Positions 35,518 through 47,500 of a DNA stretch of 64,000 nt are shown piece by piece. Within the stretch, counting starts at the first letter, position 1. Every line of letters begins with the position of its first letter. The stretch covers positions 16,910,175 to 16,974,174 of the forward strand of contig OX419347.1 of the NCBI GenBank assembly GCA_948470475.1, written 5' to 3'. The notes beneath the pieces are model-generated. The model worked only from the letters and a program-made list of their open reading frames with translations, was not told where the DNA came from and made no database searches. The translations under genes were made by a program, and so were the position numbers. The stretch is from Galaxea fascicularis (Eukaryota > Cnidaria > Anthozoa > Scleractinia > Euphylliidae).

Positions 35518-38050
35518 ATGATAGCAAAGCATTTACATTGACTCTCTTAGGTGGCTTTGATTTATCGAAGATACATAAATCAAGATACCTCCAAAACCCC
35601 AAACAAATATTTCTGTGGAACTGCGACCTGTTGGAGGAGAGGGGGAGAGGGGTGGGGTCAGGTTTTATATTTATACTCGTCGATGAAACTGCTCTGTTTT
35701 CGAAAAAGGTACGGAATAGCATTCTGTTAATCTTGCTCCCGATGGAAGAAGAAAGAGAATGATCAGAATACTATTTACTCAGAAAAGATTTGACCAGAAA
35801 ATCATGCGCCGTCCGCTATGCCTAAGGCGAACCACCGGAAGTCAGGTTCAGACACTCGATTTGCCCAGACTTCCACGTAACAGCTGTGCGCTCATTTGCT
35901 GCGTCGCCTCCACCAAGGATGACGTCGTACCGAATACTTTATTGCAATAGCAGAAAGCATTAATTTGTTTCCTTTATTATTATCATCAACAGTAATTCAG
36001 CATGTAGAGCGTTTTCACGTATTGGTCTAGAATGAAACAAAATAAGGTATTTGGATAAAACTAGAGTTCAATTCCCAGAGGGTTTGCAAGGTACACCACT
36101 ATGGCCGCCGTTACTTTGTTTTGGTACACCAACAGAGTCGCCGTGACGTCTTGTGAAAACGCTCTACAACAACTCCTTTGGTCTCTCTTGTTAAGTTTGT
36201 AAGACTACTTTGTGCATAAGAAATCTTGCAGTTTTGATTAAACGCGAAAAACACGAAAAAACAAAAACCGAGACACAACCCGTATGTGTCTTCACTACCG
36301 CAACATGACTAGTTTACTCCGCTCTTTCTTTTGTGTTCTAACATTTAAGGTTTTAGAGGGGATTTCTCTTGCGCACGTCATTTAATACGATCCTAGAGTA
36401 GAAAAAGAATAGAACTTCCATCCGTGAAAACACTTATATGGAAAAAGCTGCCTAAACCGTTGGAGCGCGTTCTTTTGGGACTGTACTGGTTTTTCCCAAA
36501 AAGGGATAACAGAATAAACCAAACATGATTTTCTAAAAATAAAAAATAAAAATAAAAAAGGAAAAAGAGAAAAAACAATTTCTAAACATGGAATACTCTT
36601 GACGATGGTGGCCAGAGTCCGGAGAGCAAAAACGTCTAAGCCAAGTAAGTGAACCTGACGTCTGGTGCCACGTCAACGATTTGGCAGGCCATGCACAATT
36701 TGCCCGCAAATCCTTTCTACAAAAAACGCATTTTCAGCGTATTTTGAGTAAATCGTACGATTTTCATTGTTTTTATTCTGCTGTCGCGAGTAAAAAGAAC
36801 GGACTGCTGTTCCGTTTATTCCGAAAACAGAACTGAATCCAAAAGAACACGAATACTGTCGTCTTCGAGTATTCCTATTCCAGAACAATCCCATGAGAGC
36901 GCGCGCTAAGTTATCCGGTCTGACTGAAATGCGACACAGCAGCAAGGCGTAAAGAACATTATAATAGCGCAGCTCCAAAACAATTGTTATTCAAATGCTA
37001 ACATTTTCATCATCTGCTCGGTTGTAAAACTGCTTCCCTTAGAAGAAGAAGTATTGAGCAAGGCGCATGTCTATCTAAAACACAATGATAACCACAGAAG
37101 TAGCACGTACATACACACACAGTTTAGGGATCTTCGTTGTATTCAATTATGATCTCCCGCTTCATAGTCAGCCACTTTAGAGGTCCATCCCTAGCAGATG
37201 GCGCGTCACGATGTGGTCGTAAGGCATCTCGAAACCGACTCACTGCAGGTAGAGACAAATTCTGCAAACAAACAAGGACGGGGCATGTTGGTCATGTGAA
37301 GCTTAACTATCCCCAGTCTCGAGTCTTCGTTCCTTACAGCGCATGCTTGAAGAAAACAGCGACTCTCCAACGCTCTGTTTGGTTTGCGACCCTGATTTTT
37401 TTTTTCAAAGAATACAAATGACTAGAAGTAAAGTGAACTCCAACACGGTGCTGAACTCTGAGCATGCGCAATTCATACGGAAATCCGATATTGGCGGACT
37501 TCCAGGGCGCGGTTATTAACGCCAACGTCACGGAGTTTATTTCTCTATCCCCAAACGCTACTTAGTTACAAAGTTAGCCATGCAAAGTTAGCCATGCAAT
37601 CTTGAAAAACAAAAATCAGGAAAAGAAACTTTCACCCTGTTAAAAACTGAAACAAGGTTTGACGGTAAATCCTGGTTTAAGTTACTCGGCTTTCGAACAA
37701 CCGGGCCCACGATCAGACCCTCATTGAAAACCCCTATCGTTTCCAAGGCAACCCCGAAATAAGCAGAAAGCACGTCTTCTCAGACAGAGACGAATTACGA
37801 AAGTCGTGAAAAACGAAAAACCCGAAAACGAACAACTAAGCACCGAGTATCCCGAAGTTAAAACCAAAGCACTCTCAACTCGAACACGAAGGCTCCATCA
37901 AATGGTATAAAAGCCCTTATTTTTCTATCCTGTTTTAACTTTGTTGTTTTACAGAGTAGTTCGGACTTAAGGCCTTCGTTCTGTATAAAACTAGGGTCAC
38001 TGCCCTCGGGAAAAGTGTATTAAATGAATTTTACTTTAGGTGCTTTTTAG
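35518..38050. other. Intergenic with repeats only
   Basis: Besides the MITE copy at 36,004-36,167 I see no gene. The segment near 35,836-35,880 (ccggaagtcaggttcagaca) is shared with 54,356-54,412 (tcggaagtcaggttcaaacg), marking another dispersed repeat. Confidence 0.4.
36004..36167. mobile_element. MITE copy C (TIR gtagagcgttttcacgt)
   Basis: gtagagcgttttcacgtatt at the left and gacgtcttgtgaaaacgctc at the right are inverted. It shares the interior gccgccgtta(c)tttgtttt and gtcgccgtgacgt blocks with the copies in intron 8 of the Roc-COR gene. It is the best-preserved terminus of the three. Confidence 0.75.
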
Positions 38051-38059
38051 TTTGCCTAA

Positions 38060-38235
38060 TTTACGACCGTTCTGCTTCGGTTTCAACATAGAGTGCTTTG
38101 TTTTTCACATTGACACCTTCGCTTTCGACTTATAGAGCTTCGCTTTCGACTTGTCGACTTTGTTTTTAACTTGGGATGCTTCGTTTACGACTTGAGGTGT
38201 TTCGTTTTTTTACTCGATATAGTGCTTTGCTTTCG
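38060..38235. repeat. Degenerate short tandem repeat overlapping the C14 gene's last codons
   Basis: Units of roughly 22-28 bases of the form gcttcgctttcgacttgtag recur across the interval with substitutions. The array begins downstream of the stop codon at 38166 and runs into the coding exon, so the last 20-odd residues of the minus-strand protein are repeat-encoded. Confidence 0.6.
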
Positions 38236-38555
38236 AGTTCACCGTGACCCGCGCATCTGTCAGTACCTATGTTTTCTAGCGCTTCTTCTGAAGAAGACTG
38301 ATTAGTCTCAATACTCACATCGGGTGGGTTGGGGCTTCTGGTGCTTAACCTGTAACTGAGCTCAATAGCCGTCTGAGTAAGTGGTTCATAATCACTTTCC
38401 TCTGTTGTAGCATACAGGATAAGCACGTCTTTACACTGCTTTGGCTTTTCCTTGTCAAAGTCTGGTTCTACCATACGCCGGACAGTATCAGGCTCCAGGA
38501 GAACTCTTTTAATGGTTCTTGCCGACTCCTTGGGTCTTAGCACTTCAGTTTGACC
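38166..38555 (-). CDS. C14 gene exon 11 (terminal)
   Basis: After an acceptor (ttattcggtag on the minus strand) it encodes GQTEVLRPKESARTIKRVLL, then KQCKDVLILYATTEESDYEP, the last strands of the DUF4384-like unit (LYATTE...DYEPL). A low-complexity Ser/Arg-rich tail follows. Alternative acceptor 11 bases further in (ctgaag) would also fit with a different donor upstream. Confidence 0.75.
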   Translation of the reverse strand, partial: GQTEVLRPKESARTIKRVLLEPDTVRRMVEPDFDKEKPKQCKDVLILYATTEESDYEPLTQTAIELSYRLSTRSPNPPDVSIETNQSSSEEALENIGTDRCAGHGELESKALYRVKKRNTSSRKRSIPS

Positions 38556-41500
38556 CTACCGAATAACAAGAGTAACAAGTTCTGTTAATAAGCATACCTG
38601 TGGACTCCATGCATTGCCCCACCTCCCCTCCCCAGCGCGCGTTCTTGTGGGCCAATACCGGTCATTCTTCTTCCGGTTTCTTCCGGAAAGAACCCTAAGA
38701 TAATTTACGCACCATCATGAAAAGAAAAGACACCTTAATTTCACTTTTAGCTTCGTGCCTCTAGACAATATAACCATGATGAGCAAAACATTCTGTTATA
38801 ATTGTCGTGGCTTACGCAAAAATTTGTAGAAACAAAGGAAGCATAAGAAAGGGGTTGGGTGTATTGTAGAGGAAATACTTCTGAAAAGTGGTGAACAGGA
38901 ATTTCAGTTTCGTTTAACAGTTGTTAGCTGAGATTAAAAAAGCCAAAAGAGGAAACTTTGTTTCTCGTGAGTCTACGCGATACTGCGGTAGTTTGCCTGC
39001 TTTTGATTCGTAAACATCTGCAAAATCTACTTTGGCGCAACCCAACTTATTTCATTTTCATTAAATCTGATCTTATGCCTGAAAAAATAGCCATTAAAGA
39101 GACAGCACACATGTCAACCTTGAACGAGAACAAACAATGGCATGAGTGACTGGATTGTTAATGAGGTGAGGTAATAGCCGTTTTCATTTGAGCATCGAAT
39201 GGTAACTGCGTTGGCTTTGGTTTTGAAGTGCTTCGCACTGTGATTGGCCAACGAAACTCGCGCCACTTTCTCGACCAATAAGAAGCAAAACCAAAACCAA
39301 TCGCGACTTGCACACGCTGATTTTCCCGCTCTTGACGCCGGCTACATGTAATCGCTTTTAATTCTGATTGGCTCATTGCACTTTTTCGGCCTCAGATTGG
39401 CTGCTTAGGTTTTGGTTTTAAGACACTCAATTGAAAACTGTTCTAAAGCCATAAATAATGGCCGGATACGTACAATTGAGAGGGATATTGTAAACTTATC
39501 ATGGTGAGATTACAAAATACTTGCTTTCCTTGGAGGATATAAGACCACAATGGAGCCATCTGCCTGATAAGATATAATGCAGATGTGTATTGGTCGATTC
39601 TCGTTATTGGTCACTTCAATAACAAGTGCGTCACCAGTGCCGTCCACTACTCTGTGTTTCCTAAGAAAGTACATTGAAGTTCCCAGCTCAACTTTGTGTG
39701 CCTTAAAAACTGGAGGAGGAGTTTCTGTGAAGGCCAGAACATGAAGATACATCTTATAATAGTGCAAGTCACAGTCATTAAGTCAGTGCAGTCAATCAGA
39801 CAGTCCGCCGAGCGGCTACCCAAACAGTCCGTCCGCCTGTCTGACCAACAGTCAGTCAGTCAGTCCTTCAGTCAGTTGATAATGTAAATTGGCCACCGTA
39901 AAGAGATTAAAAAAATCAAAGGCTCCTGTGAGCCAGCTCATGGATGAGGAACATTACAACACAATGTGTTTACAAAAAAAAACTGATGGGCAAGAAACCG
40001 GTACATTTCGTTTGTATTTTGTGGGAGCGTGTAATGTCTGTGCGCCAGACTAGTCCACGATGGAGGGGGATTATACACCATATTGCCATATTGTATTCTC
40101 ACACTCTCCCCAGTGTCTTACAGGCACAGGTTACACAGGCAACCCAATTAATCATTAATCATCATCATGTCTGAAAAACACATTTTCATTGGTGAGCCCG
40201 CAGTCCACAGATAAACAACCTAGCTCACCAGGGGTTCCTGTAGCTCAGTGGTTAGAGCATCCGACCGGTATAGACCCTATGCAAAAATGGCTGCCTTTAA
40301 ATTATTCTTTTGCTTATATTCAAAATAGCCCAACTAACCTCGCTTGGGATAACAAATTCTTTAGAAGTTTTGTCTCCAAAACGAGGTTAGTTGGGCTATT
40401 TTGAATATGAACAAAGGAATAATTTAAAGGCAGCCATTTTTGCATAGGGTCTATTACGGAGGTTGTAGGTTCGATTCCTGCCTGGGACTCTGATTTCTTT
40501 TCAGTTGTCCTTTCGCCCGTTGCCAAGCAACTAGCATATCATCATTCTCACGGGCATATTACACCTTACCATCATTCATAATCATCATTTGCAACTTGTG
40601 TTCATGTCAAATGTGGAAATGTTGAATATGCTTTCACAAATAGGAGCAACCGCAGAGTTTTATACTAATAGTTCACGTCAAAGGATATAGACTTTCGGAA
40701 CAATATCGGTGTTTTGGCTTGGAAGGCTACTTGTTGGAACTGAATCGAGCAATCAAATTAAACTGACAGAGCCCGGCCGAAGTGTCTCAAACACATTTCA
40801 TTACGTGTATGTCTAAGCAGTAAAATCGATCATACATTCTTGCTCCTAAATCAAATGCGTTGTTTCTCTGAATACGGTTTTGTTTTTCTAGAAAGGATTT
40901 TTTCCCTTTACCTCGTTTCTGTCGATTCATTCCCCGTTTTCTTTCTTCCGATTCCTCATCATGAACCGCACCGTGATCATTGTCGCTTTTGAATTTCGTT
41001 GCTCTGAAGAGTTCAATTTTGAGTTCTTTATCGCATTAACCTTCCATTTTTCAACTCGACGAAGGTATATTTTGTTTAAGGATCGAACGAAAAACCATCT
41101 TCGTACATCTTCAGTTCGTCCCGATGACGCCATGAAAATCCACATCAAAACAATGCTTGCACAGCAAAATCTATGCCTTACTGCCACCCTCTGGAACTTG
41201 TGAATGTTTGGAGAAGAAGACTATGGAGACAAACATAATACCTACCAGGAGAGGGACAGAAAAAGTGTTTAATGCAAGTTTATTGAATTTAATTCATAGG
41301 AATGGAGTGAGTGAGTGAGTGATCGTCTGAGTGAATTTCCACACACCGCAACGTGCTATACCTCATGGCATGACTACGTCATCCATGAGCTAAAAATGAC
41401 ATTTCGTCAGAGCGAATTCAAATACCTGACGGCGAAGAATCTCTCCTGACGCTGGAAACGGCAGTTTTTAATCTCTTTACGGTGGTCAATTCAAATTATC

Positions 41501-44500
41501 AACTGACTTCATAGAACCAATATAAAAACTAAGAAAAACTATACTAACTATATACTATATAACTAAAAATGAAAGACAATATACACAGTAAGAGCTCTAT
41601 GTATGTGTATACTCGGTGTTAAATAACTACAATGCGATATTTAACTTAATTACTATGTTTTACGAAATACTGAATGTAGTAAATTCCTGAGAACGCTGGG
41701 TCCTGCATGTCTAGCGGTTACTGTAAAAAAGCTTCCTAGAAGCAGTGCTTGATCGTAAGTTGCATTTGTGAGTAAGGCAGGATCTTCCCTCAATCCTCGG
41801 TAATAGGAAACCGAATTGGGTGATCCAACCCCTAAGCTCTTTTACATTGGCTTGGTACGTACAGCTCCTTCTTCCTCTAGCGTGGAGAGACCAGAGGCGG
41901 CCAAGGCCTAGCCTCGGAATAACTTTCCACTGGAAATATAATACGCGAGAGCCTTTAGATACTAATGAATAAAAATCAGGAGGTCTTTGAGTCAGTGACT
42001 TGCTAATTACTTCTGCCTTTCCCAGTTTTCAGCTTTAGTAGGTAAATACTTACCTCCAGAAACATCCGGAAGTGTCTTCACTGCATTGGCTATCAACTCC
42101 GTCTTTTTTTTTGGATCACCTCTGAAAGACCCCACTTTTTCCACTTTAAACAATTTAAAGCTCACACGGGTGAGCATGTCGTTGTTTGCTTGCTTTGGGA
42201 TGGTAGCAAACTTGAGGCGAAAATACTTTGATAGATTCTTTGCCATCTGGTGTTCATCTCCTACTTCTTGGTAGGGTGCTATCATTCGTCCATACTGGCA
42301 TGCCCGCCAACACTGTTTCCTGTACAATAAACAAAATTTAAAAATCTATAGCCATACATAGCTCCGCTTTGGTGCAAAAGAGATAGGCAGGTAGACCTGT
42401 TCAATCCCATTGTAGTAAGGTAAGAGGATAGACAAGGAATGTGGTTGGGTCGGCAGCTAAGACAGTAGGAAGCTAGGGTAGGAAGTGTGCAGAAACGCAA
42501 GGAGGTAAGTGGTATAATGCAGCGCAGAATGTATGTAGTACGGCAGGGAAGTAAAGTGAGTAGGATGGCGAAAGCTGGGGTGATAGGTCACTAGAAAGGT
42601 AGCGGGAACATAATGGTAAGAGTGTGGGGGACCAGGCAAAGTAGGGAGAGATAGAAAGGATGGTAGAAAGAGGAGGGTAGGTACTGTAGGTGACAACCTG
42701 CAATTGGTTACTGTAGGAAGCTTAAGTCGGTGGGAAGATAAAATGCAGGTATGTTGGGAGGGGGCAGGAAGGTGGATAGCTGATTGGGAACGAGTTGGAT
42801 AAGAAAGTAGATCTGCATGTATGGAATGGAGGGATGAGAGGAAGGTATGATGAAAAGGTCAATAATACGCTACATCTTACATCATGAAAGGCTAAGCACG
42901 ACTCTTATTCGATATCTGCTGGTCAGCAATTTCATGTTTAGAAATGGTGCAAAATCCAATTGTGCGATGGTAGTCAACACAGATAAGTAATTAAAAGCTA
43001 TGAAGATGTAAAGGTAAGTGTTTAAAGAAGTGTGTAATTAACGTCAAAATCCCTTCTCCTAGAGTAAAAAAGTGTATAATACCTTCAGTTAGTTAAATTT
43101 GCATTATTCCCATGTTTTACATACTTCTCAACCTCTGTAATATCCAAGGTAATGCAATGTGGTCCTTCCTCACTTTCTCTAGTAAACATGTCCTGGTTGT
43201 CAATTGACTTGATCATTTGTTCGGTGTGCTCTTGTTCAAGATAAGTAGGAGCTTTGATAACAACAGGGGTAAAAATACTGTGACGAAGAAGAAGGACAGC
43301 TTTACATCCAACCTGGTAACGATAAAAACACCTTTGGCTCATAAGAAATACAACGATTAAAATAATATCTACAAAAACAACAGTGACAAAGAAAAGTAGA
43401 GAAGAAAGGGGAAAAGGATGGAAGGAAGGAGGGAGGGGTGATGAAGGGCGTGGGGAGGGAAGAAGGGAAAGAGGCAGGGAGAGAGGGGGAGAAGGGGGAA
43501 AGGAGATAAATGGGAGGGAGGGAGGGAGAGAGAAAAAGGGGAAGAGGGTAGGAAGGGTGGGAGGCAGGGAGAGAGTGGGAGAAGGAGGAAAGGAGATAAA
43601 TGGGAGGGAGGGAGAAAGGGAGGGAGAAGAAGGGGAAGAGGGTAGGAAGGGAGGGAGGCAGGGAGAGCGGGGGAGAAAGAGGGAGGAAAGAAGATAAAGG
43701 GGGGGGGGAAGGAAGCAAGGAAGAAGGAAGGAGTGAGGGAGGGAGGAAGGAAGCAAGGAAGGAATGCGTTTGCTCGTGGAAAGAGAAGAGTATGATGATT
43801 TGTGGTTGGGTTTCTTCCTGTATGGTCAAATAAATTGAACAAGGATCATTAAAAAAAGTCACAGCCCTTACTTGAATCTTGCTGTCTTGTGCCTCCTCCA
43901 CTACTGTACCACGAGACTTTGCCATCTCAATGTCATCATTGTTGATAACTACTTTGTTAATGAAATACAACCTATTACTTTCTGGTTTTACTTCACATGT
44001 AGCCTCTGGTGGGCAGATCCAATATTCTCCTTCAACGACACCGTGTAGTCTACCGGCATTTAAGACAATCCTTTGAGTCCCCTCCAGCACAGAAGTCTGG
44101 CAAATCTCAAATGCCTTCAGGTGAGGAACTGCCAAAGTTAAAAAACAAATAAGCTTTCTTCGAGATTTGCATTACCTGCCTGTTGAGTTCCGCATAATTC
44201 CCAAACTCTTCAACGTCTACCCGCGGCGAATGTGACCCTGTAATAAGGATACCCTATGCTACTCAACCTATGTATGTTCTTTTCCCACGTAAATCTTACA
44301 ACGACTTCTGTGAATTCTATGACATAAAATCCTTTCTTATACAGAGCGTCTAGCAATCCTCTCCCCAATAATTCGGAAATTGCTCCCTCCTTACATGTAT
44401 CTCATAAAACTTTTTATTTTGTAGATGATATACGCGCATTGACTTTATTAAATTTGCATATATACCTGACCTTATGAAAACCAGGTCGACGAAAATTCGA

Positions 44501-47500
44501 GGCTTTTTAGAACTTCCTTTGCTATTACCTCCGTTGTTCAACAAGGACACTTAACTCTTTGCTTATTACCAGATTACAGTGTCGATGAAAGGAAAAAAAA
44601 AAGAACATGGCTATTTGCTATATCACTAGACATGAAATCGACGTAACCTCTGACCTGAACTATCGTGTGGGCAGTAGTGTCAGTTTTGCCCAAATCTTGC
44701 TTTGAAACGTCGGCCTTGCCGAGAGCAAAGTTGCCGTCGGAAAGAGGCATCGATTTCCACGAAATCAAGCAACGTTTTAAACCGAATTCCCTGGTGGCTA
44801 ACACAAATAACAGCAAGCTCTTGGTAAATTACATCTACATAAACATGTGGCAAATGTTACGACTAGATTTGAGGCCGGAAATCACACATTATGACACTTC
44901 AAATTATCACATTACTTATCAGATCACTAGCATAGAATCGCTAAAGCCGCACGGGCGGTAACAAGTCGGGAAACTGGAAAAACTTACGGTTTTCACGCAG
45001 AAATACAGAGGCAAATCTTGTCGTCGCCTGATAGTTACTTGAAGTCCCGGATGTTGCAAAACGATTTCAAGCGAACTTCCGTCAAGCCCTTGTTTCTTGC
45101 TAAATTTCAGACTAACTCTTTAGCCTGGTCAAAAGTCAAGTCCAATTTCACCATGTGCGCTTACAAATCAACCCTGACACCTACGTTTTGAGGCTAAAGA
45201 CTCCTTACCTCCGAAAGCAAAGCTCTACAATAACCTTCACTGCGCCTAACAGTCGACTTCATAGCCCCGACAAGATAAATACGCACGAAGGTTATTAGAC
45301 GAGGCAGACACTGCATCTCGCTAGAATTTTTCCCTCACTGAGCTTCATGATGCTCTAAGGAAAACTTTGCTCTCGGAAGTGAACAGGAAAGCTAAATATA
45401 CTGACTCCGTTTGAAACTAAGCCTACGCTAAGATTTCAAATTCATGCACATTTTCTTGAGAAAGAGAGAGAGTGGGACCAAATAAAGAGGGTTAAAAGGG
45501 AGGAGGGGGAGGGTAGGGGGGGGGGAGAGATTATTTTAACTTTCAATGTTAACTTTCTCTTACTAATCAGCTAATTGCCATCGTCGCTCCCCCCAGCACA
45601 AGCAAAGACGAAGAAGAATAGAAGGGGGAAACACACCTCGGTACTAAAATAAACAAGGCTTAGTATAACTTTCCTGCGACCCTGTTTTCAAAAATCCAGG
45701 TAGATATAGAAACATTATTATCATTGTCACTGTCATTATCGATCTTATCACTATTATTATCATTATTATTATTATTATTATTGCTGTTATTGTTATTATT
45801 ATCGTAGTTATTATATTAACAAAAGGACATGACGTTTCGGCGTCAACCTATTGCCCTTATCAAATTAGAACATTGAATTGTTAATTAGAACATGCAATTA
45901 ATGAAAAATATCAGAAATAACGTCAGCTAATTGAACAGTTTTACACCAATGGAGTCTGCCACTGCTAAGTACTTAGTTCATCACCTGTGTCAAAATTGAA
46001 CAGCACCATGTCCAATTCCCCGCCCTCAAATTGTGGTGTTTGGCCAATCCACTTTTTGTCAAAAAATTTTTGCTTCAAAAGGCTGAAAAACACAAGCAGG
46101 GAGTAAAATAAAGTAATTGTACAGGTAACACCTTTATTGCGCTATGATCGCTAAGGTAGCCGTCTAAACTTTAGTAAAACGAATGCTACGAATTTGTGAA
46201 CAGACACTGTTCTAAGAGCCTACTGTGTTTCCTTTAGGAATGACCTTACTGAAAAGAAATAAAGATATTAAGGTCATTTCTGAGATGCTCTCGGAGGCTC
46301 CTCATCAAAGCGAGCTCTTCTAAGTGGAAGCTGAACTGAATTAGAAGTGACCTATTCATTATTCATTATTTATTGGTGTAAATTATATGTAATTAGTCAG
46401 TAGCTGGTTAACTGGTTGCAGTAGTCAAGTCAGTTGAAAGCGGCTTAAATGTGAAATAAAGTTATCTGATTTGTTAATTTGAATCAACTGATGGATGGTG
46501 CTTTCGTCTTTTCTCATAGTATCTAAGTTTCAATTCAGTAAAAAACAGAAAAAAAGAGAATGTTTTCCAATGAAAACCGCCCACAAGTACAAAATAATTA
46601 TAATAAATGATTTACAAAACTTAACTATGTTTCACAATCAAAAGATTTCCTTGCGTAGTCTCAGTTAAAACACTGACGTTTTGGTATAACCACAGCACTT
46701 AATCGTCCAATACCTCGAATTACCTGATCCAAGGTGCTGCGCGGTACATATCATTTTTAAACTTATGTTGCTCGTGCAATTTTGAGAACTTTCAAAATCA
46801 CTCGAACCTTTTAATTACGAATGCTACGAGAAGGTCACCGGTTGTGTGATTTTTTATTTATAGTTCGCTCAACAAAACTGTATGAGCCGTCGCACAACTT
46901 GCAAATTATCGTGTCTTCTGATCAAATAGTCCAAAAACTCTTTCCAGGGAATGGCGACTGCTATGCCTTTTAATTTATGTGCCTTTTTGTCCAGTTTCAC
47001 ACGACAACACGTTCAAATTTGCAACGTTTGGCTGTGCTCACGCGCTGTTGTTATGGAAAGTTAATAGGTACTCCTGCGGAGTACTATTTGGGATTAATTG
47101 TACTGCTCTCGACCAATCAGAATTGAGTAATTTTGTTGAGTGTACTATAAGTAATTGTAATTAGACCGAGTGGAGTACAATTCAGGGAGTACTCGGGCGA
47201 GTAATTTCAAAATTTGAAATTACGAGCACGATAACTCTCTGGATCGTACGATACGAGCTCCAATTACTAATTAATGGTATCAATACCGAATTTCGAGATT
47301 AAGAAGATTTTGAGTGAAAAAGTCAGTGGTATGTTCCAACAGTCTTGCAAAGAACAGGAAAACATTATGAAGGCAGCCATTAAAGTACACGTAATTGACG
47401 CGTGAATGGCGTAGATGTCCAATTACAGGTATCCAATTACAAAGAGTTGAAATTGGATTCCTGTTATTGGACACCCACGTGACCGCGCGAATTATGCGAC

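Larger units (their letters stand above)
39871..41507. mobile_element. 1.64-kb TIR element in an intron of the C14 gene
   Basis: The left arm gtcagttgataatgtaaatt, with ggccaccgtaaagagatt, is matched by the reverse complement at 41,470-41,507 (aatctctttacggtggtcaa, then ttcaaattatcaactgac). A second block, agctcatggatga, also recurs inverted further in. It contains a SINE, itself split by a MITE. No transposase ORF is seen. Confidence 0.65.

Noticed and set aside
42457..42703. Two overlapping minus ORFs rich in Ser/Pro/Tyr
   Set aside because: Both arise from the A/G-rich intronic minisatellite.
43302..44135. 277- and 223-codon Pro/Ser/Leu-rich minus ORFs and the Gly/Glu/Arg-rich plus ORF
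   Set aside because: They read through the homopurine tract. Only the part from 43,872 to 44,128 is coding, as an exon of the C14 gene.
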